A stretch of 64,000 nt of DNA from contig NZ_QKZI01000008.1 of assembly GCF_003254155.1 (NCBI RefSeq), positions 60,291 to 124,290 on the forward strand, in the 5' to 3' direction. The stretch is from Psychrobacillus insolitus. GTDB taxonomy: Bacteria > Bacillota > Bacilli > Bacillales_A > Planococcaceae. The stretch's first letter is position 1. Each line of letters opens with the position of its first letter. A model generated the notes under the pieces. That model had not been told where the DNA came from, did no database searches, and saw nothing but the letters and a program-made list of their open reading frames with translations. This document shows positions 1 through 8,193 of this stretch, in pieces. A program made the position numbers and the translations under genes.

Positions 1-1361
1 AAGTACAACAAAAGGTAGTTCCAGTTGTCCTTGGAAAGCAAGATGTACTAGTAAAGTCGAAAACAGGAAGCGGAAAAACCGCATCATTCGCCATACCGTT
101 ATGTCAACTTGTAGATTGGGACGAAAATAAGCCCCAAGCATTAGTACTAACTCCAACAAGAGAATTAGCAGTACAAGTACAAGAAGACATCACAAATATA
201 GGGCGCTACAAACGGATTAAGGGACTTGCTCTTTACGGGAAATCACCGTTTGCAAAACAAAAATTTGCATTAAAACAAAAAACACATATCGTTGTGGGTA
301 CACCAGGGCGCGTGCTTGATCACATCGAAAAAGCGACACTTGATGTATCTAAAGTCGAATATCTCGTAATTGATGAAGCTGATGAAATGTTGAATATGGG
401 CTTTTTAAAACAAGTAGAATCTATTATTAAATTACTTCCAAATGAACGTACGACGATGTTGTTTTCAGCTACATTATCAGATCGAATTAAAAAGTTAAGT
501 AGCAAGTACATGAAGGATGCGATTTCAATTGAAATCGATGCTGCAGAAGAAAATGCACCTGATATTGAGCATCTGAAGTATGTTGTAAAAGACGATCAAA
601 AGCTGGCATTCCTTGAAAAGCTAACGATTGAAGAAAATCCAGATAGCTGTATTATCTTTTGCCGCACAAAAGAACGTGTGGATGAGCTTGTCGATGCACT
701 AGATAAAAAAGGCTATACGGCAGATAAAATTCATGGTGGCATGATGCAAGAAGATCGTTTCGAAGTAATGGATGATTTCCGAAAAGGTGATTTCCGTTAT
801 TTAATCGCAACAGATGTAGCTGCTCGAGGCATCGATATTGAAGATATCACGCATGTTGTTCATTATGATGTTCCGTTGGAGCGAGAAAGTTATGTGCATC
901 GTACTGGTCGAACAGGACGTGCTGGACGAAGTGGTAAATCGATCATGTTAGTAACACCGCATGAAGATAAGTTTGTGAATGCGATTGAAAATTTTATTGG
1001 CTTTGAAATTACTACAGGACCTGAGTTGTCACCTACTGCTGTTGCAAAAAACCGTGCAGAATTCGATTTGAAAATGCAGGAGCACCCAGAAGCTAAAAAG
1101 TCTAAAGGTGATCAATTGAATGCGAATATCACAAAATTATACTTTAATGGTGGTAAGAAAAAGAAAATTCGTGCAGTAGATTTCGTAGGAACTATAGCGA
1201 AAATTGAAGGTGTTTCCGCAGACGACATTGGAATCATCACGATTCAAGACAATGTATCATATGTTGAAATTTTGAATGGCAAAGGATCTCTTGTTTTAAA
1301 AACAATGAGAAACACTACTATAAAAGGTAAACTTTTAAAAGTGCATATTGCCATTAAATAA
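1..1361 (+). CDS. dbpA: DEAD-box ATP-dependent RNA helicase DbpA (5' end outside window)
   Basis: RNA helicase of the DEAD-box family, cut by the left window edge; 452 codons are readable in the frame starting at base 3. Motif I (TGSGKT, bases 63-80), PTRELA, DEAD (bases 372-383), SAT and the HRTGRTGR motif VI are all present, so both RecA-like domains are intact. The last ~75 residues form a basic RRM-like domain of the DbpA/YxiN type, which in that family binds hairpin 92 of 23S rRNA and directs the helicase to 50S ribosome assembly. The first GTG in the visible part (base 294) is internal, because the helicase motifs run on upstream of it. A terminator follows directly. Confidence 0.93.
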   Translation, partial: VQQKVVPVVLGKQDVLVKSKTGSGKTASFAIPLCQLVDWDENKPQALVLTPTRELAVQVQEDITNIGRYKRIKGLALYGKSPFAKQKFALKQKTHIVVGTPGRVLDHIEKATLDVSKVEYLVIDEADEMLNMGFLKQVESIIKLLPNERTTMLFSATLSDRIKKLSSKYMKDAISIEIDAAEENAPDIEHLKYVVKDDQKLAFLEKLTIEENPDSCIIFCRTKERVDELVDALDKKGYTADKIHGGMMQEDRFEVMDDFRKGDFRYLIATDVAARGIDIEDITHVVHYDVPLERESYVHRTGRTGRAGRSGKSIMLVTPHEDKFVNAIENFIGFEITTGPELSPTAVAKNRAEFDLKMQEHPEAKKSKGDQLNANITKLYFNGGKKKKIRAVDFVGTIAKIEGVSADDIGIITIQDNVSYVEILNGKGSLVLKTMRNTTIKGKLLKVHIAIK

Positions 1362-1369
1362 TAAGAATG

Positions 1370-1400
1370 AAGGCTTTCCTTAACAGGAAAGCCTTTTTTA
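1370..1400 (+). terminator. Rho-independent terminator after dbpA
   Basis: An 11-bp perfect stem (AAGGCTTTCCT / AGGAAAGCCTT) with a TAAC loop is followed by a T run, 8 bases after the dbpA stop codon. It also lies downstream of the convergent NUDIX gene. Confidence 0.9.
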
Positions 1401-1412
1401 TATAATACTTCG

Positions 1413-1856
1413 TCAGACTCCAAGTTCATCCTCAATAAACTTCCGATAATTTTTCAAGATACCCTCAGGCAAATGAGCTGGATCAAAAAACTGAAGACTG
1501 ATTGATTCAACACTATTCGCTAAAATACGACCTTCATAATCATCTGTCTTATAGACAGCCGTAACCGAATAATAAGCATCTCCATTGGAGACTTCAGAAT
1601 AGTATTCAGGACCAGAGTACATATGACAGAAAGTTAACTCTCCAAGTTTCAAACCAGTTTCTTCTAATACTTCTCTGCGAGCGGTATCTTCTAAACTTTC
1701 ACCAAGCTCCATCAAACCACCAGGCAAACCGAAAATACCAGGTTCTCTTTCTTGCAGCAAAATATTCTTATTACTATCCCTAATAATCACAACAGCACCA
1801 GGCAGTATAAGTGGACTATGTCCGACGTGTTTTCTTAACTCTTTATAGTATTCCAT
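1413..1856 (-). CDS. NUDIX hydrolase
   Basis: Hydrolase of nucleoside diphosphates linked to another moiety, probably cytosolic. The NUDIX box is complete at residues 47-69 (G47, E53, R61, E62, E65, E66, G68), so metal-dependent pyrophosphohydrolase activity is expected. The protein is 147 residues, a normal single-domain size. The start ATG sits after AGGAGGT. The gene is alone on its strand, convergent with dbpA, so context does not show the substrate. Housecleaning of damaged nucleotides is only one possibility. Confidence 0.85.
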   Translation of the reverse strand: MEYYKELRKHVGHSPLILPGAVVIIRDSNKNILLQEREPGIFGLPGGLMELGESLEDTARREVLEETGLKLGELTFCHMYSGPEYYSEVSNGDAYYSVTAVYKTDDYEGRILANSVESISLQFFDPAHLPEGILKNYRKFIEDELGV

Positions 1857-1973
1857 ATTTTACCTCCTGATGTTAGATAGTTACTAACAGTTTACAATAA
1901 ATAATGATAAGATACTTATAATGACGGTCTATAAAATAAACAAATTAAAACCAGTCGAGGAAGTGAGAATTGA

Positions 1974-3053
1974 GTGACGAAGAAGCTTTGGTTTCAAGTA
2001 GGAGTAGCTATACTTCTAACATTAATAATTATTCGTATGTTTATGGAAGTGAAAACTATTTTTTCGCCCATCTTAATAGTTGGACAAACAATCTTTATAC
2101 CTCTGTTAATAGGAGGCGTATTATTTTACTTATCTAGACCTCTTCAAAAGTGGTTAGAAACTGTAAAATTTCCAAGATGGGCAAGTATTATTTCCGTATT
2201 TATCGCGATAGGGCTTTTAGGTTGGTTATTTTACGCATTAATTGGCCCGGCTCTAACAAAACAAGCAAATGCACTTGCAGAAAACGGACCAGAAATAATT
2301 TTGGAAGTAGAAGAATGGACGAAATATACACTTTCTCAAAAAGATAAGCTTCCAGAATCACTTCAAACAACAATTGAAGAAGCAACAGGTAAAATTAATA
2401 CAATTGCAGTTACTGCGGGTTCTCTCTTAATCAAGTTTATCCAAAATGTTTTCCAAGGCGTATTCTTACTAGTGTTAGTACCTTTCTTCCTAGTTTACAT
2501 GTTGAAAGACCATGAAAAATTTGCTCCTTTTGTTGCTAAATTTTTTAAGGGAGAAAAGAAAACGTGGGTACGAAAAACGCTATCAGATATTAATGATACG
2601 TTGCGCTCTTATATTCAAGGGCAACTTTTTGTTAGTTTTCTAGTAGGTGTTATGCTCCTTATCGGTTACTTGGCAATTGGGCTTGAATACGCATTACTAT
2701 TAGCATTATTTGGTCTGATGATGAATGTCATTCCTTTTTTAGGACCTTATATTGCTGTTGTTCCAGCAATCATTATTGCGTTAATTCAAGAACCAAAGAT
2801 GGCCATTTATGTAGCTATTATAATGCTAGTGTCGCAACAAATTGAAAGTAATTTTATCACGCCAAATGTTATGGGGAAATCATTAGATATTCATCCTCTA
2901 ACAGTTATTACCATTATTTTAGCTGCTGGAAATATTGCTGGACTATGGGGAATAATTTTAGCAATTCCAACATATGCAGTTATTAAAACAATACTAAAAA
3001 ATATATACGCACATCGAGAAGTTATAAAAGATGCTGCGACTAAATCTATCTAA
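1974..3053 (+). CDS. AI-2E family (PerM/YueF-type) membrane transporter
   Basis: Polytopic membrane protein of the AI-2E/PerM family (COG0628), 359 residues. Two hydrophobic helices lie near the N-terminus, then a helix at about 65-92, a charged extracytoplasmic segment (about 95-150), and a C-terminal group of helices containing the family-typical block around NVIPFLGPYIAVVPA (about residue 251) and the QQIESNFITPNVMG segment. Family members have been tied to autoinducer export, sodium/proton exchange or are uncharacterised, so no substrate is assigned. The start is GTG with a GAGG-type site 13 bases upstream. It is a single-gene unit closed by a strong terminator. Confidence 0.82.
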   Translation: MTKKLWFQVGVAILLTLIIIRMFMEVKTIFSPILIVGQTIFIPLLIGGVLFYLSRPLQKWLETVKFPRWASIISVFIAIGLLGWLFYALIGPALTKQANALAENGPEIILEVEEWTKYTLSQKDKLPESLQTTIEEATGKINTIAVTAGSLLIKFIQNVFQGVFLLVLVPFFLVYMLKDHEKFAPFVAKFFKGEKKTWVRKTLSDINDTLRSYIQGQLFVSFLVGVMLLIGYLAIGLEYALLLALFGLMMNVIPFLGPYIAVVPAIIIALIQEPKMAIYVAIIMLVSQQIESNFITPNVMGKSLDIHPLTVITIILAAGNIAGLWGIILAIPTYAVIKTILKNIYAHREVIKDAATKSI

Positions 3054-3085
3054 CATATGTAAGGTGCCTTATATTTATTTAAATA

Positions 3086-3128
3086 AATAAGAATGGAGCT
3101 ATCCGGGGAGGACGGCTCCATTCTTATT
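3086..3128. terminator. Bidirectional terminator
   Basis: A 14-bp stem (AATAAGAATGGAGC and its complement) closes a GC-rich loop between the convergent AI-2E-family gene and the small minus-strand gene, whose stop codon lies at its edge. Confidence 0.75.
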
Positions 3129-3339
3129 ATTGGAGGTATCGCTCAGAACTAGCTGAACGATTTTTTGTATGATGGTGGAATTCTTCATCTTTTAACTCTA
3201 TTGTCAAATCTTCTACGGGGATTGCATCTACCGTTTGCATATCTTCATGCATATCAAATAAGCTTTCCTTGGTAGTTCTTACGCCATCGGGATTATCTAG
3301 GAAACGACCTTCCGCATCCTTGCGTTTATCACGCACCAT
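3127..3339 (-). CDS. Small hypothetical protein (70 aa)
   Basis: Not recognised. It is a hydrophilic, strongly charged 70-residue protein rich in Asp, Glu, Arg and Lys, with no signal peptide or membrane helix. Its ATG overlaps the end of the upstream DUF3243 gene by 11 bases, so it is probably translated by coupling from the same mRNA. The overlap and same-strand context argue that it is real, but no catalytic motif is visible. Confidence 0.55.
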   Translation of the reverse strand: MVRDKRKDAEGRFLDNPDGVRTTKESLFDMHEDMQTVDAIPVEDLTIELKDEEFHHHTKNRSASSERYLQ

Positions 3340-3643
3340 TTTTTACGAGTTTTAAGAGCATATGACTAAGTGCTTGTTGCTGCTCTTTGTCTCCACTTAT
3401 CCAAAGTTGTTGTAAAAGATGTTCTTCGCGATTTCGTGGTTCTTCATGATTGGCTAAATATCCTGCTACTTTTTCTGTTGCTTTTGCTAAAGTCTCATCA
3501 CTAAGACCCATTTTTTCACCTGCAGCTACTTTTCCAGATAGGTATGATTGAAATGTGGAAAAGTTTTTTAGAATTTCTTCTTTTTCTTCCTGACCGATAC
3601 TGTCCAGTTTAGCTTCTACGCGTTCATCTATATTGTTTGCCAA
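3329..3643 (-). CDS. DUF3243 family protein (YmfJ-like)
   Basis: Small soluble protein of the Bacillales DUF3243 family, function unknown. The diagnostic part is residues ~29-100: the FSTFQSYLSGKV start, a GYLANHEEPRNREEHLL block and the EQQQALSHMLLKLVKN helix, which parallel B. subtilis YmfJ. At 104 residues it has an N-terminal extension of about 20 residues compared with the ~85-residue family norm. The start is TTG at base 3643, chosen because AAGGAGTGAGG lies just upstream. It is the first gene of a two-gene unit. Confidence 0.75.
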   Translation of the reverse strand: MANNIDERVEAKLDSIGQEEKEEILKNFSTFQSYLSGKVAAGEKMGLSDETLAKATEKVAGYLANHEEPRNREEHLLQQLWISGDKEQQQALSHMLLKLVKNGA

Positions 3644-3722
3644 GTTTCCTCACTCCTTTTCGTTGTACTAGTATTAGCTATTCCCAAAGAGTAAGAAATC
3701 ATGTATTTTTAAATGAAAAATT

Positions 3723-4412
3723 TTAATTGATTGGACAAAATCCACACTTCTGTAGACCAGGAATATCTTTTGAGAAACAGCATGTTGTTCGTACTGTTGT
3801 ATTCATCAACTGAGCGGGCCGCTTTCCTTTCAAATAAGTAGCCAAGTATGATTTGGACGTGAAATTGTTCCAAATACCTTCATCTTGTAGCAACGTCCAG
3901 TCTTCTAGGGCTTGTTCTTCAATAACAGGGTTTTCAAAAAAAGTATAGTAATGCCACAAGAGATACCCGAAAACATTTTCCCATAGTGTTACTGGAGAGA
4001 TGCTGCATTTTGTCCGAATTTGTTGAATAATGGCGAAACACTGTTGCTCCAAAATAAGTAGAATATCATCAGCGCGGTTTTCTTTGACATCACGAAAAAA
4101 CTCTTCTGGTATATACGTGCTAATTGTTTTAATCCCATACTCAGTTGTTGAGAAAAATTGTAATTGCTCTAAAGGTCCATCCCAAATTTCATCGTATACG
4201 GTCATCATATAAAACTGCATAGAAATGAACATACCAACTCTTCGCATAAAAAAAGAAGCGGCGATGGGATCGTTAGGCGCATTTGAGATCAATTTAATAA
4301 TATCTAAAGAACTGTCTATATTATTAGCATGGAAAAGTGTTGTTCCCATAGGTTTTACATAAATGCTGTAGTTATTCAATTGTTTGATTTGATCACTCGA
4401 TAAGGTTGTCAT
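3723..4412 (-). CDS. FhuF-like ferric-siderophore reductase/iron protein
   Basis: Resembles proteins with the C-terminal [2Fe-2S] module of the ferric reductase FhuF. The last 20 residues carry CC-x10-C-x2-C (from the TTG at 4427 these are C216, C217, C228 and C231), the cluster motif of that family, which releases iron from hydroxamate siderophores. The rest is helical with no signal peptide. An upstream TTG at 4427 is in frame, but the ATG at 4412 is preferred because a TATAAT lies at 4419-4424, seven bases before it, and no Shine-Dalgarno sequence is visible. A Fur box lies ~210 bp upstream, which fits iron control. Confidence 0.7.
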   Translation of the reverse strand: MTTLSSDQIKQLNNYSIYVKPMGTTLFHANNIDSSLDIIKLISNAPNDPIAASFFMRRVGMFISMQFYMMTVYDEIWDGPLEQLQFFSTTEYGIKTISTYIPEEFFRDVKENRADDILLILEQQCFAIIQQIRTKCSISPVTLWENVFGYLLWHYYTFFENPVIEEQALEDWTLLQDEGIWNNFTSKSYLATYLKGKRPAQLMNTTVRTTCCFSKDIPGLQKCGFCPIN

Positions 4413-4470
4413 AAAAGTATTATACAATTTTATGCAAGATAGGAAAGTAAATTTTTTTTACTAGGTATCT

Positions 4471-4591
4471 GTCTAGCTACAGCGCCTTGCCCCTCGGGGT
4501 CAAATGGGTAATTACTGCGGTGGCTGAGGAACTGTCTCCTCGCAATTCCCCATTTGTTGCCTTACGCAGAGATAGGCGTTTCCGCTTTTCT
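4471..4591. repeat. Bacillales-type intergenic repeat element
   Basis: A ~120-bp non-coding block begins GTCTAGCTACAGCGCC and ends GGCGTTTCCGCTTTTCT, with nested inverted repeats inside (CAAATGGG/CCCATTTG and GAGGA/TCCTC). The two ends resemble the widespread intergenic repeats of Bacillaceae and Planococcaceae that begin CTAGCTCCAGCGCC and end GCGCTTACGCTTTTC. That similarity is from memory, and copy number cannot be judged here. It has no coding potential. Confidence 0.5.
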
Positions 4592-4602
4592 AATAAAATT
4601 TG

Positions 4603-4637
4603 TTGACTTTTTAAATGTAAATGATTATCATTATCAT
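4603..4637 (+). promoter_or_regulatory. Fur box overlapping a sigma-A promoter
   Basis: TTGACT (4603-4608), a 17-bp spacer and TATCAT (4626-4631) form a promoter pointing right. The -10 lies inside a 19-bp Fur box at 4617-4635: read on the minus strand it matches GATAATGATAATCATTATC at 17 of 19 positions. On the minus strand TTTACA-17-TTTTAT could start a transcript toward the FhuF-like gene, so the box may act both ways. Confidence 0.8.
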
Positions 4638-4776
4638 ATAGAAACTTACTCCTAATGAGAGATTTCTATCGGCGACTTTTCTCCAAATTGTAGCTGATTC
4701 GCACACTTAGCCCCCTCGACGTTAAGGTAGTGCTTGTATATTTTCGGTGACCACATAGGTTGCCGAAATTTTTTTT
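4638..4776 (+). ncRNA. Candidate Fur-controlled small RNA (FsrA-like)
   Basis: From the Fur-controlled promoter to the terminator at 4742-4776 is about 138 nt with no ORF. The transcript would fold into a 5' hairpin (ATAGAAA 4638-4644 with TTTCTAT 4663-4669), a middle hairpin (GCAC 4701-4704 with GTGC 4730-4733, plus CTT/AAG) that exposes a C-rich loop AGCCCCCTCGACG, and a 3' terminator hairpin. Fur control, short length and a C-rich unpaired seed are the known traits of FsrA, the iron-sparing sRNA of Bacillus. Homology to FsrA is inferred from these traits, not from alignment. Confidence 0.6.
4742..4776 (+). terminator. Rho-independent terminator of the candidate sRNA
   Basis: An 11-bp stem with two G-T pairs (TTTCGGTGACC / GGTTGCCGAAA) is followed directly by eight T residues. 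No coding gene precedes it on this strand for more than 1.6 kb, which is why it points to a non-coding transcript. Confidence 0.85.
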
Positions 4777-4912
4777 GTACATTTTTTGTGAACTCATATC
4801 CTGTTATTCAGTAGTTTTTCATTGCACTTTTAACTGAATTATAAAAGCCAGTCATCTTCACTTACTATAAGTAAATACAAGTGTTACAAGGTATTATTAG
4901 TAAATATGCAAC

Positions 4913-4997
4913 TCCCACGTCGTGGGAATACAACCTTTATAAGTAAAAATTATACATATAAATATAAACAAAGGAAATTATATGTGAAGAACTTCAC
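4913..4997. promoter_or_regulatory. Two palindromes upstream of the malic enzyme promoter
   Basis: TCCCACG-T-CGTGGGA at 4913-4927 is a perfect 7-bp inverted repeat, and GTGAAG-AA-CTTCAC at 4984-4997 is a perfect 6-bp inverted repeat ending 13 bp before the -35 box. Both have operator geometry. The binding proteins are unknown. Confidence 0.45.
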
Positions 4998-5010
4998 TAA
5001 GAGTAAAGGA

Positions 5011-5039
5011 TTGACAATAAATTTATATGACTTTATAAT
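5011..5039 (+). promoter_or_regulatory. Consensus sigma-A promoter for malic enzyme
   Basis: TTGACA at 5011-5016, a 17-bp spacer and TATAAT at 5034-5039: both hexamers match the consensus exactly. It lies ~75-90 bp before the gene. Confidence 0.85.
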
Positions 5040-5127
5040 TTTCAAAATAAAGGAATAATAAAGTGGTTGCTACTTTATTTTTGCTTATTAAAGGGGAAAA
5101 TAAAAAAACAGGATGGGACGTGGGTTC

Positions 5128-6327
5128 ATGGATTTAAGAACTAGAGCTTTAAAATTACACAAAGATAATAAAGGGAAAATGGAATTAGTATCAAAAGTTC
5201 CAATGGATAGTATGGAGGATTTGAGCCTAGCGTATTCACCAGGAGTAGCTGAGCCATGTATAGAAATAAAAAATAACCCATCCACAATTTATGATTATAC
5301 AGCGAAAGGAAATTTAGTCGCAGTTGTAACAGACGGGACAGCAGTTCTTGGGCTTGGAGATATAGGTCCAGGAGCAGCCTTGCCGGTAATGGAGGGAAAA
5401 GCAATCTTATTAAAAAGATTTGCAAACGTTGATGCATTTCCAATTTGCTTAGACACTAAAAATGTCGATGAAATTGTGCAAATTGTAAAAGCTTTGAGTC
5501 CGACATTTGGTGCGATTAATCTAGAAGATATTTCCGCTCCTCGCTGTTTTGAAATAGAAGATCGTCTTCGTCAAGAGGTAGATATTCCAGTATTCCATGA
5601 TGATCAGCACGGAACAGCAATTGTCGTTGGTGCTGCCCTTCAAAATGCGATTAAGCTTGTAAATAAAGATGTTTCCGATTTAAAAATAGTGATTAATGGT
5701 GCAGGAGCAGCAGGAATAGCTATTTTAAGAATTCTTCTCCAATTAGGATACAAGGAAATTGTAATGTGTGACTCAACAGGTATTATTTACAAAGGAAGAG
5801 AAAATGGCATGAACCCAGTTAAAGAGAATGTTGCAAGTTTAACTAATCCATCCAATTTAACGGGATCACTGAAAGATGCAATGACTGGTTCTGATGTATT
5901 CATTGGTGTTTCTGTCGCAAATCTAATTACAAAAGATTTGGTAGATGTGATGAATCATGACCCGATCATCTTTGCGTTAGCTAATCCGACTCCAGAAATT
6001 GCTTATGATCTTGCAAAAGAGTGGGGAGTTCGAGTTGTAGCAACAGGACGTTCAGATAATCCGAACCAAGTGAATAATGTATTAGCTTTCCCTGGTATCT
6101 TCAGAGGCGCTCTAGATGTTAGGGCAACGGATATCAATGAGGAAATGAAGCTTGCAGCAGTTCAAGCAATTGCTTCACTAATTGACGACAGTGACATTAG
6201 AGAAGATAATATTATTCCTGATGCTTTCGATGACCGTGTGGTTACTGCTGTTGCGCAAGCAGTTGCTGATGCAGCAATTGATTCGGGAGTTTCGGTTTTA
6301 TTTCAACCAGCTTTGAAAACAAATTAA
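5128..6327 (+). CDS. ytsJ: NAD(P)-dependent malic enzyme (YtsJ-type)
   Basis: Oxidative decarboxylation of malate to pyruvate, yielding NAD(P)H, in the cytosol. The length (399 residues) and the start MDLRTRALKLHK match the ~400-residue YtsJ-type enzymes. The malic N-terminal domain holds SLAYSPGVAEPC and VTDGTAVLGLGDIGP, then the acidic metal site in the FHDDQHGTA block. The NAD-binding domain has the NGAGAAGIAI nucleotide loop and ALANPTPEI. An upstream ATG at 5113 is in frame. The start at 5128 is preferred because family proteins begin at M(S/D)LR, although neither start has an ideal ribosome site. A perfect promoter and two palindromes precede it, and a candidate iron-sparing sRNA lies just upstream. 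Confidence 0.9.
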   Translation: MDLRTRALKLHKDNKGKMELVSKVPMDSMEDLSLAYSPGVAEPCIEIKNNPSTIYDYTAKGNLVAVVTDGTAVLGLGDIGPGAALPVMEGKAILLKRFANVDAFPICLDTKNVDEIVQIVKALSPTFGAINLEDISAPRCFEIEDRLRQEVDIPVFHDDQHGTAIVVGAALQNAIKLVNKDVSDLKIVINGAGAAGIAILRILLQLGYKEIVMCDSTGIIYKGRENGMNPVKENVASLTNPSNLTGSLKDAMTGSDVFIGVSVANLITKDLVDVMNHDPIIFALANPTPEIAYDLAKEWGVRVVATGRSDNPNQVNNVLAFPGIFRGALDVRATDINEEMKLAAVQAIASLIDDSDIREDNIIPDAFDDRVVTAVAQAVADAAIDSGVSVLFQPALKTN

Positions 6328-6334
6328 TTTTCAA

Positions 6335-6385
6335 AAAAGCGTTCCAAGAGGTTGAAATTTAACCTCTTGGAACGCTTTTGTTTTT
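6335..6385. terminator. Bidirectional terminator, malic enzyme / pepT
   Basis: A 19-bp perfect stem (6335-6353 with 6361-6379) ends in a T run on the plus strand and an A run on the other side, between two convergent genes. Confidence 0.92.
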
Positions 6386-6405
6386 ATTGTCCAGCACAAC
6401 TCGAC

Positions 6406-7632
6406 TTAAGCTTGTTTTTCAAACGATTGAATGATGCCTTTAACTACTTCTGTCGATTTCTCCATCGCATCTACCGAAACAAACTCATATTTCCCGTGAT
6501 AGTTTTCTCCACCAGTAAATACGTTTGGTGTTGGCATTCCCATATAAGATAGTTGTGATCCATCTGTACCACCACGAATTGGAATGATAAGAGGTTCGAT
6601 GTCTAATGAAATCATTACATCTTTTACTACATCTAAAATTTCCATCACGGGCGTAATTTTTTCACCCATATTGAAGTATTGATCACCTAGTTCAACTGAG
6701 ATTGCATTATCTCCGTATTCGGCTTTTATTTTTTCTGCTGTATTTAAAAATAATTGTTTTTTCGCTTCAAATTTTTCACGGTCATGGTCTCGAATAATAT
6801 AGCTAAGCTCTGTTTTTTCAACATCTCCACTAATATTCATCAGGTGAATGAAACCTTCATGACCTTCTGTTTTTTCAGGTACTTCATCAGCTGGCATATG
6901 TGATTGGAATTTAGTAGCTATCGTAATGGAGTTAACCATTTTTCCTTTTGCAGATCCTGGATGTACGCTTATCCCATTAGTTAAAACCAATGCAGCAGCT
7001 GCATTGAAGCTTTCAAATTGCAATTCCCCAAGTGGACCTCCGTCCATTGTATAAGCAAATTCTGCTCCGAATTTTTCTACATCAAATTTATGCGGACCAC
7101 GCCCAATTTCTTCGTCGGGTGTAAATGCTACTCGAATTTTTCCATGCTTCACGTCAGGATTTTGGATGAAAAATTCCATTGCCGTCATGATGATGGCAAT
7201 TCCTGCTTTATTGTCAGCTCCCAAAAGTGTTGTGCCATCTGTAGTGAGTAATGTGTGACCAACATAGTTATTAAGTTCAGGGAAGTCTTTTACAGACATA
7301 ATAGTAGCTTCATTTAGCTTAATATCTTGACCATCGTAGTTTTTGATGCGCTGTGGGTTTACATTTTTACCGGTATAATCAGTAGCTGTATCTACATGTG
7401 CTAAAAATCCAATCGTCGGAAGATCTTTGTCTGTATTAGAAGGTAATGTCGCAAATAGGTAGCCATTTTCATCTAATGTAATTTCTTCTAAGCCAATTGC
7501 AGCAAGTTCTTTTTCAAGTACATGTAGTAAATCCCATTGTCCTTCTGTTGATGGGCAAGTCGAACTCATGGCATCTGATTGAGTGTCTATTTTTGCGTAG
7601 CGAGTTAAACGCTCGATTAATGTTTCTTTCAT
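6406..7632 (-). CDS. pepT: Peptidase T (tripeptide aminopeptidase)
   Basis: Cytosolic zinc aminopeptidase of family M20B that removes the N-terminal residue from tripeptides. It has 408 residues, exactly the family size. Metal ligands are visible: H79 and D81 (AHVDT), D140 (GADNKAG), E174-E175 (PDEEIG, catalytic Glu plus ligand), D in MDGG, and a C-terminal His in GGENYHG. An in-frame ATG 33 bases upstream is rejected because GAAAGGGGAA sits 9 bases before the chosen ATG and the family begins at MKETLIERL. Single gene with its own terminators. Confidence 0.95.
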   Translation of the reverse strand: MKETLIERLTRYAKIDTQSDAMSSTCPSTEGQWDLLHVLEKELAAIGLEEITLDENGYLFATLPSNTDKDLPTIGFLAHVDTATDYTGKNVNPQRIKNYDGQDIKLNEATIMSVKDFPELNNYVGHTLLTTDGTTLLGADNKAGIAIIMTAMEFFIQNPDVKHGKIRVAFTPDEEIGRGPHKFDVEKFGAEFAYTMDGGPLGELQFESFNAAAALVLTNGISVHPGSAKGKMVNSITIATKFQSHMPADEVPEKTEGHEGFIHLMNISGDVEKTELSYIIRDHDREKFEAKKQLFLNTAEKIKAEYGDNAISVELGDQYFNMGEKITPVMEILDVVKDVMISLDIEPLIIPIRGGTDGSQLSYMGMPTPNVFTGGENYHGKYEFVSVDAMEKSTEVVKGIIQSFEKQA

Positions 7633-7725
7633 GAAAATAATTCCCCTTTCTTGATGGTAATGCATAGCTCTATTTTAACAGATTGTTTCGACAGACGGAA
7701 TAATGAGCTCAGATTCTTGGGAATA

Positions 7726-7764
7726 TGAAAAAGAACAAGCACTAGCAGTAGCTAATACTTGTTC
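7726..7764 (-). terminator. Terminator after the RDD gene
   Basis: Read on the minus strand, GAACAAGTATTAGC pairs with GCTAGTGCTTGTTC (one small internal mismatch) around a TACT loop, followed by five T residues. Confidence 0.8.
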
Positions 7765-7770
7765 ACCCAT

Positions 7771-8178
7771 TCAAATTTCTGGAGGATTTTTGGTAACATA
7801 AGTACCTGCGATTAAGTCATGGATTGCTCGTTTGTCATCTCGAAGCCCTACTATAAATGCACTTACAATTAATCCAATTCCTAGTGTCACGACGTATATA
7901 ATACCAGCAACGATTACTCGTAAAATCATTACTCCATAGCCAACTTTTGAGCCATCCACTTTGACAATGCGAATGCCCATTATTTTCTTTCCAACAGTAA
8001 AACCAACCCATAAAACAGGAACTATTATTGAATAGAGAATACTTCCAAAGCTCGTAATAGATGTTTCCTCCCAAACCCCAAAAAACAGGTAGCTAATGAT
8101 TGAAAGTGGAATTCCAATAATAATAGCATCTAAAAGGCTAGCCAAAATACGCACCCAAAACCCAGCTGGATTCTCCAT
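7771..8178 (-). CDS. RDD family membrane protein
   Basis: Small integral membrane protein of the RDD family, 135 residues. The N-terminal helix carries the family's conserved Arg and Asp (GFWVRILASLLDAIIIG), with further helices at about 45-62, 78-100 and the C-terminal segment IHDLIAGTYV. Some RDD proteins act in sodium/proton exchange, but most have unknown roles. An in-frame GTG two codons upstream is too close to the GGGAG site, so ATG at 8178 is chosen. It lies 15 bases downstream of the M3 peptidase gene on the same strand and probably shares its mRNA. Confidence 0.82.
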   Translation of the reverse strand: MENPAGFWVRILASLLDAIIIGIPLSIISYLFFGVWEETSITSFGSILYSIIVPVLWVGFTVGKKIMGIRIVKVDGSKVGYGVMILRVIVAGIIYVVTLGIGLIVSAFIVGLRDDKRAIHDLIAGTYVTKNPPEI

Positions 8179-8193
8179 ATTCACTCTCCCTTT

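Noticed and set aside
4861..5010. Possible additional small gene before malic enzyme
   Set aside because: No frame longer than about 30 codons with a ribosome site was found; the stretch is A+T-rich promoter DNA.
5141..5443. 100-codon minus-strand frame inside malic enzyme
   Set aside because: Leucine-rich reverse shadow of a clearly conserved gene, with no ribosome site or family match.
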